Translations under genes and position numbers: made by a program
The notes under the pieces: generated by a model
Databases searched by the model: none
What the model was told of the DNA's origin: nothing
The model's input: the letters and a program-made list of their open reading frames with translations, nothing else
Shown here: positions 44,515 to 53,978 of the stretch, one piece after another
Numbering within the stretch: the stretch's first letter is position 1
How the letters are laid out: the number at the start of each line of letters is the position of its first letter
NCBI GenBank assembly: GCA_020632635.1
Contig: JACKFE010000005.1
Span: 1 to 64,000 of the forward strand
DNA from: Nitrospiraceae bacterium
GTDB lineage: Bacteria; Nitrospirota; Nitrospiria; Nitrospirales; UBA8639
DNA: 64,000 nt
Direction of reading: 5' to 3'

Positions 44515-47046
44515 TTACTCCGGCCGGGGGGGCTTGATCCGGCGTGTGGGTAGCGCCTGAAGGGGATCATCTGGCCAGAAGTGTTTTGGGTATCGTCCTT
44601 TCAATTCTTTTTTCACTTCCGTATATCCGTTTTTCCAAAAACTGGTGAGATCTTGGGTCACTTGAACCGGCCGTCTGGCTGGCGAGAGTAAATGAATGAG
44701 CACCGGTATTTGGCCATTCGCCACACGGGGCGTTACGGTCATGCCGAAGAGTTCTTGAAGTCGAACAGACAGGATGGGGAGTTCGCCGGATTCATAATCC
44801 AAGGCGATCCGAGATCCAGAAGGAACGAGGAGATGAGTGGGTGCCAGGACATCAAGGGTTCGTTGCTGCTCCGAGGTGAGCAAGGCTTGTAAGGGCCAAC
44901 TGAGGTCCACCTGCTTGAGTTGAGCCAAACTGGTGATGTCAGCGAGATAGGGAGCCAACCAGATCTCTAGTGTCTGGAGGAGTGTGTTATCCGTGACGTC
45001 AGGCCAAGCGGCCTTCGGATTCAAGGCCCGATGGAGAAAGGAGACGCGGCTCTGCCAATTTCGATGCTTGGTGGACCAAGGCAGACAGGATAGCCCTTGG
45101 GATCGAATTCCTTCAAGTAGCCGGATGAGGACCACCTCAGGATCAGGTTTGTGTAAACGGCTTTCTTGTAAAACGAGTTCGCCTAACCGTTGCTGTTTCC
45201 TTGCTGCCACAGACTGAGAGGTGTTATCCCATTCAATGGACACTTGAGTGTCAATGAGATGAGGGAAAGACTTGATGAAATCGTCTCGTTGAATGGGCGC
45301 CGCCTGGAAGATACGTGAGATGGGTTGTGCGCCATCCAATTCCACAATCACGAGATACTCTTCCTGTTCTAATGGATCTGGTTGCTGAAATCTGGTGAGT
45401 CGGCCATTGGCCATCTTGTACCGTCGACTTCCATCGGCCTGTCTTTGGGCAATACGGTCCGGATAGGCGAGGGCCAGTAAGGTGCCGATAGTATCGGAAT
45501 AGTGGGCTTTCTGGCCGGCTGGAGGTCTTATGCCAAGGGACCGTTGCCATGTATGGGACATTTGGCGGATACGTTGGATGGCATCTGCGCCGATATTTCG
45601 ATGGCTGGTACGGTCATATTCCTCCACTCGGCCTCGAAGATCGATCAGCCTCTGTGCGGGAGTCCCCTTCAACAGAAATTGTTCACTGAGGATAGCTGCC
45701 AAGTCACAGGCTAATGAGCCGATCTGCATCTGGGTACCCTTCAGGACCATATGAGCCAGACGAGGATGAAGAGGCAAGTCGCTCATGTTTCGACCATGTT
45801 CGGTGACTTGACCGGTCTGATCCAATGCCCCAAGAGATTGAAGGAGTTGTCGAGCTTGCGCGAAAGCTCCGGCAGGCGGCCTGTCGAGCCAGGAGAGTTC
45901 GGCAAGGTCACGGATACCCCAAATCGCAAGTTCTAGTACCAGACCGGTGAGGTCTGCCTCCAAAATTTCAGGAGGGATGCGTGGGGCGAGTGTTCGTTGA
46001 CTGGCTTCGGTCCAGCAACGAACGCAAAGTCCGGCTTCAAGGCGTCCGGCCCGTCCTCGGCGTTGTTCTGCGGAGGCCTGTGAGACGGGAATCGTTGCCA
46101 ACCGGGTCATCCCGCTGCGTGGGTCGAATCGGGATACGCGCATGAGTCCGGTATCCAGCACGATACGAATACCCTCAATGGTCAGACTGGTCTCGGCAAT
46201 ATTGGTGGAGAGAACTACTTTCCGCCAGCCATCCGGAGGGGGGAGAATCGCTTGGTCTTGGTCGTGTGTGGAAAGATGCCCATAGAGCGGGGCGATGAGA
46301 GTGTGGGCTGGAAGAGAGCGAGCTGAGAGTTGGGCTGCGACATGTCGAATTTCTCTAGATCCGGGAAGAAAGACCAACAGATTACCTGAGTCGCTGAGCA
46401 GTAGGCGGTGGATGGCCTGGGCGACTTGTGGGGCAAACTCTCTCTGATTAAAAGGTCCCAGGTATCGGGTTTCAATCGGGAAGTTTTGGCCTTCGCAGGT
46501 GAGCAGGGGCGCTTGTGAAAATTGTTGTGTCAGGGTCCGGGTATCCAATGTGGCTGACATGACCAATATCCTCAAGTCCTCACGAAAGAGCGTTTGAGTT
46601 TGGCGGGTCAAGACAAGACCAAGGTCGGCCTGAAGACTGCGTTCATGGAACTCATCGAAGATGACCAAACCATATGCCTGTAAGGAGGGATCATGTTGCA
46701 GAATGCGTGTAAGGATGCCCTCTGTGACGACCTCGATGGTGGTCGTAGGGCCGACTTTGGTGTCCATACGGGTACGGTATCCGATGGTTTCTCCCACGGA
46801 TTCACTGAGCAGAGAGGCCATTCGACGGGCGGCGGCGCGTGCGGCTAATCGTCTGGGTTCCAACATGATGATTTTTTTGGAGGACAGCCAAGGTTCATGG
46901 AGAAGGGCTAGGGGCACTTGAGTGGTTTTTCCGGCACCGGGCTCTGCCGTGAGGAGCGTGAGAGGATGGGTACGGAGGGCATCGGTAAGCTGCCCAAGAA
47001 TTCGATGTATGGGGAGGTCGGTTGAATACATCAAAGGCACAGTCAT
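44515..47046 (-). CDS. hrpB: ATP-dependent RNA helicase HrpB
   Basis: HrpB is a DEAH-box-like helicase of about 840 residues. It has TAEPGAGKTTQVPLAL (motif I), FDEFHERSL (motif II, with Phe in DEFH), VMSATLDT (motif III), NIAETSLTIEGI (motif V) and QRRGRAGRLEAGLC (motif VI). The C-terminal part follows the HA2 and OB-fold arrangement and HrpB-specific DUF, with FLHRALNPKAAWPDVT. The cellular role of HrpB is not well defined. No strong ribosome binding site is seen; ATG 47046 is taken because it precedes the family's typical N terminus. Confidence 0.93.
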   Translation of the reverse strand: MTVPLMYSTDLPIHRILGQLTDALRTHPLTLLTAEPGAGKTTQVPLALLHEPWLSSKKIIMLEPRRLAARAAARRMASLLSESVGETIGYRTRMDTKVGPTTTIEVVTEGILTRILQHDPSLQAYGLVIFDEFHERSLQADLGLVLTRQTQTLFREDLRILVMSATLDTRTLTQQFSQAPLLTCEGQNFPIETRYLGPFNQREFAPQVAQAIHRLLLSDSGNLLVFLPGSREIRHVAAQLSARSLPAHTLIAPLYGHLSTHDQDQAILPPPDGWRKVVLSTNIAETSLTIEGIRIVLDTGLMRVSRFDPRSGMTRLATIPVSQASAEQRRGRAGRLEAGLCVRCWTEASQRTLAPRIPPEILEADLTGLVLELAIWGIRDLAELSWLDRPPAGAFAQARQLLQSLGALDQTGQVTEHGRNMSDLPLHPRLAHMVLKGTQMQIGSLACDLAAILSEQFLLKGTPAQRLIDLRGRVEEYDRTSHRNIGADAIQRIRQMSHTWQRSLGIRPPAGQKAHYSDTIGTLLALAYPDRIAQRQADGSRRYKMANGRLTRFQQPDPLEQEEYLVIVELDGAQPISRIFQAAPIQRDDFIKSFPHLIDTQVSIEWDNTSQSVAARKQQRLGELVLQESRLHKPDPEVVLIRLLEGIRSQGLSCLPWSTKHRNWQSRVSFLHRALNPKAAWPDVTDNTLLQTLEIWLAPYLADITSLAQLKQVDLSWPLQALLTSEQQRTLDVLAPTHLLVPSGSRIALDYESGELPILSVRLQELFGMTVTPRVANGQIPVLIHLLSPARRPVQVTQDLTSFWKNGYTEVKKELKGRYPKHFWPDDPLQALPTRRIKPPRPE

Positions 47047-47279
47047 GAGAAGATATTCGAGCAAGAACCAACGATTATGAGCTTGATTGGTTTCTGGGTA
47101 ATCTCTTTGATGACCAGGTGGGGTTGTTTCATATTCAAGGGTGTGATGTACCTTTTCAGTGCAAATTGCGATACACTGAGTATCTTAAAGGAAGTGCCGA
47201 TGAAGGCATAGCCCAGAGTGGTGGAGGTTCTGTCCTGAGAGCGTGAAAATCCATTTACGAATTATTGAGGAGGAGAAAT

Positions 47280-48356
47280 ATGGGGATGCATGGGAAAAAT
47301 TTAGTCGTAACCGGCGCATTGTTGGGGGGATTCATGGGGTTACTCACGTGGTCCCCAGGTGTCTCAGGAAATGAAGTGGTCCATAATATGACGGCCGATC
47401 GGATTACGGTGAATGGCCATTCGGTCCCTGATATCGGTCCACTGCCCACAGCCGTGCCAACCCCGGCCACGAATTTACCGTATGCGGCCAAAGTAACATT
47501 AGGAAAGCAATTGTATTTTGATGGACGACTGTCGAAAAACAATGCGATTTCCTGTGCCTTCTGTCATAACCCGGTGGCTGGTTTTGCTGATCCCAATCAA
47601 ACTTCGGTTGGGGTTGGCGGCAAACGGGGCGGCCGGCAGGCGCCGACAGTCTATAATACGGCATTCAATCCGGTTCAATTTTGGGATGGTCGGGCGGGAT
47701 CATTGGAGGAGCAGGCTATCGGTCCCATTCAAAATCCCATCGAGATGGCTGAGACTCATGAACATGTCGTACAAAAACTCAGCAACATTAAAGGGTATCG
47801 AGAATCCTTCCAAGCCGTTTTTGGAACCGGGGTGAATATGCAAGGGATTGGGGAAGCCATTGCGGCTTATGAGCGCACCATTATCTCCACGAATTCTCCA
47901 TTCGATCAATTTGTACTGGGAGATACCAAAGCCTTGGATGAGTCTGCGCAGCGGGGAATGGCTCTTTTCAAAGGTAAAGCCCGATGTATTCTCTGCCATA
48001 ACGGACCAAATTTCACGGACAATCAGTTCCATAATCTTGGCGTGCCGCAAGTGGGACCGATGGCCGAAGATTTAGGCCGGTTTTATGTCACCCGTCATGA
48101 ACAGGATAAGGGAGCGTTCAAGACGCCGACTCTTCGAAGTATCACGGAGACAGCCCCATACATGCATGACGGGGCGTTCAAAACCCTTGAGGAGGTGGTT
48201 GATTTTTTCGATCAAGGCGGCCATTCGAATCCCAATCTGAGTCCGCTGATGAAACCCCTTGGACTTTCGGATCAGGAAAAGACCGATCTTCTCGCTTTTC
48301 TCAAGGGATTAACCGGGGAAAAGCTTCCCTTTGAATTTCCCGCACTGCCCGAATAA
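47280..48356 (+). CDS. Dihaem cytochrome c peroxidase (MauG/CcpA family)
   Basis: This exported enzyme of about 358 residues has a signal peptide and two haem-c sites: CAFCH (about residues 92-96) and CILCH (about 236-240). LGKQLYFDGRLSKNNAISC, FWDGRAGSLEEQAIGPI and MAETHEH are typical of bacterial dihaem peroxidases, and TPTLRSITETAPYMHDG supplies the methionine ligand region of the second haem. The enzyme reduces H2O2 in the periplasm using cytochrome electrons, although MauG-like members oxidise proteins. GAGGAGGAG lies before ATG 47280. The monohaem cytochrome downstream is a likely electron partner. Confidence 0.92.
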   Translation: MGMHGKNLVVTGALLGGFMGLLTWSPGVSGNEVVHNMTADRITVNGHSVPDIGPLPTAVPTPATNLPYAAKVTLGKQLYFDGRLSKNNAISCAFCHNPVAGFADPNQTSVGVGGKRGGRQAPTVYNTAFNPVQFWDGRAGSLEEQAIGPIQNPIEMAETHEHVVQKLSNIKGYRESFQAVFGTGVNMQGIGEAIAAYERTIISTNSPFDQFVLGDTKALDESAQRGMALFKGKARCILCHNGPNFTDNQFHNLGVPQVGPMAEDLGRFYVTRHEQDKGAFKTPTLRSITETAPYMHDGAFKTLEEVVDFFDQGGHSNPNLSPLMKPLGLSDQEKTDLLAFLKGLTGEKLPFEFPALPE

Positions 48357-48412
48357 GATGGTTCGATTGGTTGATTGGGGGGAGTCTATTTCGTCAGCAA
48401 AAGGAGTCTGGA

Positions 48413-48760
48413 ATGGTGATGAGGAGCGTGCGGTATGGGGTGCTGATCTTGATAGGAGGTTGGAGTGTGGCATTTGCGGAGGAGCTTCCTGGGAATAAGG
48501 AAGTGGGGACAGGTCTCTATCGAACCCATTGCGTCAACTGTCACGGGGTGAAGGGAAAGGGGGATGGTCCGGTGGCATCCAGTCTGACTCCGCCGCCGGC
48601 GGATTTGACTCAAAAAAATGTGCAGCAAAAATCGGATCGAGAATTAGAGCAAATCATTCAGGAAGGAAAAGCGGGAACATCCATGCCGGCCTGGAAGGGT
48701 GAATTGTCAGGCCAGCAAATTCAGGATGTGCTGGGATACCTCAGGACGTTTGGGGAATAG
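48413..48760 (+). CDS. Monohaem class I-type cytochrome c
   Basis: A 115-residue exported protein with a signal peptide ending near VAFAEE. The haem-c motif is CVNCHGVKGKGDGP (Cys40, Cys43, His44) and the axial methionine is probably in GTSMPAWKGELS. Those are features of small soluble cytochromes c. GGAG precedes ATG 48413. It starts 57 bases after the peroxidase stop on the same strand and probably donates electrons to it. Confidence 0.88.
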   Translation: MVMRSVRYGVLILIGGWSVAFAEELPGNKEVGTGLYRTHCVNCHGVKGKGDGPVASSLTPPPADLTQKNVQQKSDRELEQIIQEGKAGTSMPAWKGELSGQQIQDVLGYLRTFGE

Positions 48761-48787
48761 TCGTCAGCGAAAGAGCCTGATGATGTT

Positions 48788-49693
48788 TTAAGGTGTAGGG
48801 TCAACATTCTTGGCCGGCGGGATTTTCCCCAAGCTCGATACAAAGGCGGAACTCATCTCTCCTCGTCCTACCTCCATGACGGGGCCCTTCATCGTGATGG
48901 CATATTGAGGATCCACCGTAATCTCCAATGTCCCGCCTGGAGCTTTTACCGTCACCGGACTTTTGACCAAACCTAGCCGCACACCCGCACAGGCAGCCGC
49001 ACAGGCTGATGAGCCTGATGCCTGGGTCTCTCCTGCCCCTCGTTCCCAAATAAGAATGGAAATAGCCCGAGGTCCGGTGGGGACGGCGAGTTGAACATTT
49101 GTGCGTTTTGGGAAAATGGTGTGGGTTTCTAGTTCGGGGCCGATTTGGAGCAGTTCTTCCCTGGACCACTTTTCACCCTTTTTGCGATAGACGACGCAAT
49201 GAGGATTCCCGACGCTCACCCCTGTGAATCGCAGGGATTGGTCAGCGGCTTTCACCGGTTGCTGAATCAGTTCGGGAACTCGTAGGGTGCAGGGGAGTGT
49301 GATCGGTTGAAATGAGGCTTTGCCCATTTGCACGGTAGCCCCGGTGACCTCCCCTTTGGTATTGACCTCCAATTGGATTTCCACCAGCCCGCCTTTGGTT
49401 TCAACCGTAAATTGTTTCTTCTTGGTGACCTTGGTGTGATAGAGATAGCATCCGAAGATTCGAAGACCGTTCCCAGATTTTTCCGCTTCGCTTCCGTCTG
49501 GATTATAAATGCGCAACCCAAAGTCGGCTTTCTTGGAGGGGACGAGAGCAAGAATCCCGTCACTCCCGATACCCCAGTTTCGATCACAAAGCGCCCGAAT
49601 CGTACGAGGCGTGAGTTTAAAGGTCAGGTTGGCAGGGGTGACCGCAATATAATCATTGCCTAATCCATGCCCCTTAAAAAAGAGGTTCTTCAT
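48788..49693 (-). CDS. DapF-like isomerase lacking both catalytic cysteines
   Basis: The 302-residue protein has the two-lobed DapF fold, with MKNLFFKGHGLGNDY at the start, YNPDGSEAEKSGNGLRIF and GVSVGNPHCVV. The two catalytic cysteines of diaminopimelate epimerase are both replaced: Ser73 in KSGNGLR (normally CGNGxRC) and Ser226 in ETQASGSSACA (normally ETxACGTGA). The classical cysteine thiol/thiolate two-base epimerisation is therefore unlikely, and the protein may be a paralogue, a different isomerase or a variant. Its substrate loops remain DapF-like. GGGAG precedes ATG 49693. No lysine-pathway gene is adjacent. Confidence 0.75.
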   Translation of the reverse strand: MKNLFFKGHGLGNDYIAVTPANLTFKLTPRTIRALCDRNWGIGSDGILALVPSKKADFGLRIYNPDGSEAEKSGNGLRIFGCYLYHTKVTKKKQFTVETKGGLVEIQLEVNTKGEVTGATVQMGKASFQPITLPCTLRVPELIQQPVKAADQSLRFTGVSVGNPHCVVYRKKGEKWSREELLQIGPELETHTIFPKRTNVQLAVPTGPRAISILIWERGAGETQASGSSACAAACAGVRLGLVKSPVTVKAPGGTLEITVDPQYAITMKGPVMEVGRGEMSSAFVSSLGKIPPAKNVDPTP

Positions 49694-49872
49694 ACCAACT
49701 CCCAATATGGATGGATCTGGGTGGATTGTCACCGTGTTAAGGGCTCGAGCCCGTCGCCCGGTAGGGACTGAATTATAAGGCATAATGCCTTAAGAGGAAA
49801 GTACTAAATGCTCTTTGGACGCAGGATTTCAAAAAAAGAGAACGAGGAGTCAGGAAAAGTGAGGATGGTGCT

Positions 49873-49902
49873 CCGAAGCCCAGGATCGATCCTGGGCTTC
49901 GG
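49873..49902. repeat. Perfect 30-bp palindrome between dapF-like gene and typA
   Basis: The sequence is a perfect inverted repeat with 15-base arms (CCGAAGCCCAGGATC and its complement) and no spacer, about 50 bases beyond the typA stop. It is GC-rich and should form a strong hairpin in RNA from either strand. No long T-run follows directly on the minus strand, so simple termination is uncertain. It could be a terminator with a distant U-tract, a protein-binding palindrome or an RNA-stabilising element. Confidence 0.75.
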
Positions 49903-49955
49903 AAACCGGGTTGTTAATACTTAAAAAAGAATGTTTCGGAAAAGGAGGGATTGTG

Positions 49956-51791
49956 CTAGGCGCGCATGGCTGAGTTTCTGGCCGCCCGGCGTTCGTTGTC
50001 GGTCAGGTACCGTTTACGCAAACGGATGCTTTTCGGAGTTGCCTCGACCAACTCATCGTCTTCGATGAATTCCAAGGCAAATTCCAGCGTCATTTCACGA
50101 GGAGGCACGAGATGAATGGCCTCGTCAGAACCGGATGCGCGAATATTGGTGAGTTTCTTTTCTCGAATGGCGTTCACGACCAGGTCATTCCCTTTATTAT
50201 TGACGCCGATCAGCATGCCTTCGTACAGGTCATCGCCGGGATGAAGAAAGATTTCTCCCCGATCCTGTAAGCCCCACAAGGCATAGGCCACTGCCTTCCC
50301 CGAGCCATGGGAAATCAACACGCCAGCCGGTCGTTTCGGGATTTCACCCTTATACGGCTGGTACTCATAAAAAATTTGAGACATGACGCCGGTGCCTCGC
50401 GTCATCATGAGCAGTTCACTCCGGAAGCCCAGGAGGGCACGGGAGGCGATGTGAAATTCCATTCGAATGGTCCCGACGGCGCTGACCTGCATTTCTTTGA
50501 GTTCCGCCTTGCGGCTGCCCAAGGCTTCGATGACTGCGCCTTGGTAGCCAGGGTCGACTTCAATGACGACTTCTTCCACAGGTTCCAACTTGATGCCATC
50601 CACTTCTTTCAGAATCACTTTGGGGGGAGAGACCTCCAGCTCGAACCCTTCCCGGCGCATGGTTTCAATTAAAATGGCCAGATGTAATTCCCCTCGGCCG
50701 GACACTTTAAATCGTTCCCCTCCGTCGGCCTCTTCCACTTTAATTCCCACATTCATCATGGCTTCATGGGCCAAACGTTCACGAATATGGCGGGATGTCA
50801 GAAATCGTCCGCCATCTTTTCCCGACAAGGGGCTGGTATTGTGAGAGAAATTCATCGAAATCGTCGGTTCATCGATGTTCACCGTAGGGAGGGCTGTTGG
50901 ATTCTGCGGCGAAGCCAGCGTTTCTCCCACGCGAACTTCTTGCACCCCCGCTAAGGAAATAATATCTCCGGCTTCTGCCTTTTCCGTTTCCATGCGGACC
51001 AATCCGTGATAACCCAGGATTTTGGTCACTTTGCCTTTGGTGATCGTGCCGTCGTGTTTGACCGAAACCACGGCATCGCCAATTTTTGTGCGGCCATGAA
51101 CGATTCGTCCGACGGCGATCCGCCCGACATAGGAGTCATAATCCAGCATGGTGACCAGCATTTGAAACGGCTGATCGGGGTCGGCTACAGGCGGCAAAAC
51201 CCGATGAATGATGGTATCCAACAGCGGCTTCATGTCCACAGCCGGATCGGTAAGATCCAGGGTCGCTCGGCCTTCCTTGCCGGAGGCATAGACGATGGGG
51301 AAATCCAATTGTTCATCGGTGGCATTGAGTTCGCAAAAGAGGTCAAACGTTTGATTGACAATCTCTTCCGGTCTGGCGTTGGGGCGGTCGATCTTGTTAA
51401 TGACCACGATGGGTTTGAGGTGCAGTTCCAGCGATTTTTTCAGCACAAACTTGGTTTGTGGCATGGGACCGTCAAAGGCATCGACTAATAACAGGACGCC
51501 GTCCACCATGCGTAAAATCCGCTCCACTTCGCTGCCGAAGTCGGCGTGGCCGGGGGTGTCGACCAAGTTGATGCGAGTGTCCCGATATTCCAATGAGGCA
51601 TTTTTCGAAAAAATCGTAATGCCGCGCTCTTTTTCCAGCGGGTTGGAATCCATGATGACCGCTTCCCCTTCCTTAAACACATGGGCGCCGGTTTGTTTGA
51701 GCAGGGCATCCACCAAGGTGGTTTTTCCGTGGTCGACATGGGCGATAATGGCAACATTACGAAGATCTTTTCGACGTTTCTGATTCGGCAT
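49956..51791 (-). CDS. typA: Ribosome-associated GTPase TypA/BipA
   Basis: TypA (BipA) is a translational GTPase of 611 residues that binds the ribosome and helps growth under stress. The G domain has IAHVDHGKTTLVDALL (G1), RGITI (G2), VDTPGHADFG (G3) and VINKIDRPNA (G4). The domain II beta-barrel follows with GRIAVGRIVHG, then domains III and V with SHGSGKAVAYALWGLQDRG, and the TypA-specific C-terminal domain ends in LRKRYLTDNERRA. It is transcribed alone and diverges from the radical SAM gene. Confidence 0.95.
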   Translation of the reverse strand: MPNQKRRKDLRNVAIIAHVDHGKTTLVDALLKQTGAHVFKEGEAVIMDSNPLEKERGITIFSKNASLEYRDTRINLVDTPGHADFGSEVERILRMVDGVLLLVDAFDGPMPQTKFVLKKSLELHLKPIVVINKIDRPNARPEEIVNQTFDLFCELNATDEQLDFPIVYASGKEGRATLDLTDPAVDMKPLLDTIIHRVLPPVADPDQPFQMLVTMLDYDSYVGRIAVGRIVHGRTKIGDAVVSVKHDGTITKGKVTKILGYHGLVRMETEKAEAGDIISLAGVQEVRVGETLASPQNPTALPTVNIDEPTISMNFSHNTSPLSGKDGGRFLTSRHIRERLAHEAMMNVGIKVEEADGGERFKVSGRGELHLAILIETMRREGFELEVSPPKVILKEVDGIKLEPVEEVVIEVDPGYQGAVIEALGSRKAELKEMQVSAVGTIRMEFHIASRALLGFRSELLMMTRGTGVMSQIFYEYQPYKGEIPKRPAGVLISHGSGKAVAYALWGLQDRGEIFLHPGDDLYEGMLIGVNNKGNDLVVNAIREKKLTNIRASGSDEAIHLVPPREMTLEFALEFIEDDELVEATPKSIRLRKRYLTDNERRAARNSAMRA

Positions 51792-52118
51792 AACAGTCTA
51801 TTCCTTTGTTGACAACAACCGGACGCAGCACGAACGTCATTGTTCAATGCCGAGGTTGGATATCGAGGCCGGTCTGAGGAGATTTAGGCTACGGCACCGG
51901 CCAGAACAGCCGGAGAATGGCTTGGATCCTACGAGACGGTCGATTCATCCAACAAGGTACCCGAAGATTCCCGGTATTGCAACAGCCCGGCACAGGGCAT
52001 TTGACCTATTCCATAGGGTAGGATATGGTATTGGAGCTTTTTTAAGCGATTATTCCCGTCCCCCTCTAACGATTTTATTTCCCCATCATTCTTACACAAT
52101 TGACGGCAAAGGAGTGTT

Positions 52119-53696
52119 ATGCGCCCTCTTCGGGTGACCATTCTCGATTTAGTGACCAAAGGTCCGACCAATTCCCTCTATGCCAAGGTGATGAATCAAA
52201 ATTTAGCCAGCATCATGCCCCAGGTTGTCGGAGTCTGGTGTGAGGAGCTGGGACATCAGGTCCGGTTTATCTGTTATACGGGGCGGGAAGATTTGCACCG
52301 TGAACTTCTGGAGGAAACCGATCTGGTGTTTATTGGAGCGTTTACCCGATCGGCCCTGACGGCCTATGCCCTCAGTCACCTGTTTCGGGCACGGGGGGCG
52401 GTCACGGTATTAGGCGGGCCTCATGCCAGGAGCTACCCGGAAGATGCCGCGCGATATTTCGATTATGTCCTGGGGTTTACCGATAAACCGCTCATTCAGG
52501 ATATTGTCTCCGACTGTGCGCCTCATCGGCCGTTTGGGTTGCATCTGCAGGCGATGAAGCAGCCAACGGAGTTGCCTGGGGTGAAAGAACGTTGGAAATT
52601 TATTGAGCCGACCTTAGCCAAAGCCCCCACCTCCTTTCAAATCGTGCCGATGATTGGCAGCATGGGCTGTCCGTATACCTGCGGGTTTTGCGTGGATGCG
52701 CATGTGGACTATCAACCCTTGTCCTTTGATCAAATCAGTGAAGATTTGCAATTCCTTCTGACCAAAATAAAACGGCCCATCGTGGCTTGGCATGATCCCA
52801 ACTTTGGCGTCCGATTTCAGGACTATATGCGGGCAATCGAGACGGCCATTCCACCCAATAGTATCGACTTTATTGCCGAAAGCACGCTGTCGCTCCTGTC
52901 GGAACCGCATCTGAAACGTCTGAAGGAAAACGGATTTAAGGCGATTCTTCCTGGCATCGAGTCCTGGTTTGACATGGGCGAGAAATCCCGGACGGGAAAA
53001 CAGACCGGCACGGACAAGGTGAAGCAGGTGGCCGACCATATCAATATGATTCTGCGGTATATCCCCTATGTGCAGGTGAACTTTGTGTTGGGCTTGGACT
53101 CCGATAAGGGCTCCGAACCGTTTGAATTAACCAAGCAATTTTTGGATGCGGCACCTGGTGCCTTTCCTGCCTTTTCTTTACTGACGGCATTTGGACGGTC
53201 GGCGCCATTTAACTTGGCCCTTCAGCAGGAAGGTCGCGTCCTGCCGTTTCCCTTTCATTTTCTGGATAATAATCACGCCATGAATGTGCGGCCCAAGCAT
53301 TACGCATGGCCGGAATTTTATGACCATGTGGTGGATGTGTCGACGCATGCTTTTTCTTGGCCGATGATTGCCAAGCGGGTGAGGTTGAACCGGGGATGGA
53401 TTCCCAAATGGTTCAACTTTGTCCGGTCCGTATCCAGTGAGGGGTTTGGCCGGATCAAATATCACACGAAAATCCGAAGTCTCTTGGATACCAATAGGCC
53501 AGTCAGGAAATTCATGGAAGGTGAAACCACGGAACTGCCGGAATTTTACGCCAGGAAAATTCGCCGCAAGTTGGGCTTCTTATGGGAGCAACTGCCCAAA
53601 GGGGCCGTCATGCATGAACATCAAGCCTACCTCCAATCACAACCCCCTCTTTCGATAGCGCCGGTGATCCTGCCGGAACCCCTCCCCTTACATTAG
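52119..53696 (+). CDS. B12-binding radical SAM protein
   Basis: The N-terminal 140 residues form a cobalamin-binding-like Rossmann domain (HLFRARGAVTVLGGPHARSY). The radical SAM core then has the iron-sulfur motif CPYTCGFC at about residues 187-194, after VPMIGSMGC. The C-terminal part (about 350-525) is long and unassigned, with a Lys/Arg-rich end. Proteins of this type carry out methylations or rearrangements on unreactive carbons, but the substrate is unknown. AAAGGAG precedes the ATG. The following genes lie on the same strand but a 280-base gap separates them. Confidence 0.85.
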   Translation: MRPLRVTILDLVTKGPTNSLYAKVMNQNLASIMPQVVGVWCEELGHQVRFICYTGREDLHRELLEETDLVFIGAFTRSALTAYALSHLFRARGAVTVLGGPHARSYPEDAARYFDYVLGFTDKPLIQDIVSDCAPHRPFGLHLQAMKQPTELPGVKERWKFIEPTLAKAPTSFQIVPMIGSMGCPYTCGFCVDAHVDYQPLSFDQISEDLQFLLTKIKRPIVAWHDPNFGVRFQDYMRAIETAIPPNSIDFIAESTLSLLSEPHLKRLKENGFKAILPGIESWFDMGEKSRTGKQTGTDKVKQVADHINMILRYIPYVQVNFVLGLDSDKGSEPFELTKQFLDAAPGAFPAFSLLTAFGRSAPFNLALQQEGRVLPFPFHFLDNNHAMNVRPKHYAWPEFYDHVVDVSTHAFSWPMIAKRVRLNRGWIPKWFNFVRSVSSEGFGRIKYHTKIRSLLDTNRPVRKFMEGETTELPEFYARKIRRKLGFLWEQLPKGAVMHEHQAYLQSQPPLSIAPVILPEPLPLH

Positions 53697-53887
53697 GTCT
53701 TCATCGGAGTCAGACAAGTGAGAGCAGGGGGCCTCTGGTCCCCTGCACGATATGGTTTCCGGAGTTGTTCTGGGTCTTCCCACGCTTTCGTCCTTTGGCG
53801 GGTCTTGGCCGCTGGAGACTTCTCACGAATCCGTTCAAAAAAGTCCGGTGCAGGAACGTCTGAGGAAGACTGGGGCGTACGAACCAT
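53693..53887 (-). CDS. Possible small basic protein antisense to the gap
   Basis: A 64-codon frame on the minus strand fills the gap between the radical SAM and LOG genes. It is basic, with FFERIREKSPAAKTRQRTKA, and has Ser/Pro-rich ends. It overlaps the last bases of the radical SAM gene. No ribosome binding site is obvious, so this may be a chance frame. Confidence 0.25.
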   Translation of the reverse strand: MVRTPQSSSDVPAPDFFERIREKSPAAKTRQRTKAWEDPEQLRKPYRAGDQRPPALTCLTPMKT

Positions 53888-53978
53888 GGCAAAATAGTGA
53901 TGAGCGGCTGAAGTGTGGAGCGGAATCGTGATCCGTGGCTTTGGCCATGAGCGGACATCATGAGGAAAGGACCGTATC

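Noticed and set aside
44515..47046. Possible functional link between the HrpB helicase and the BrxD-like ATPases
   Set aside because: The helicase is an ordinary HrpB, 6.6 kb away on the opposite strand, with no sign of an operon or shared motif.
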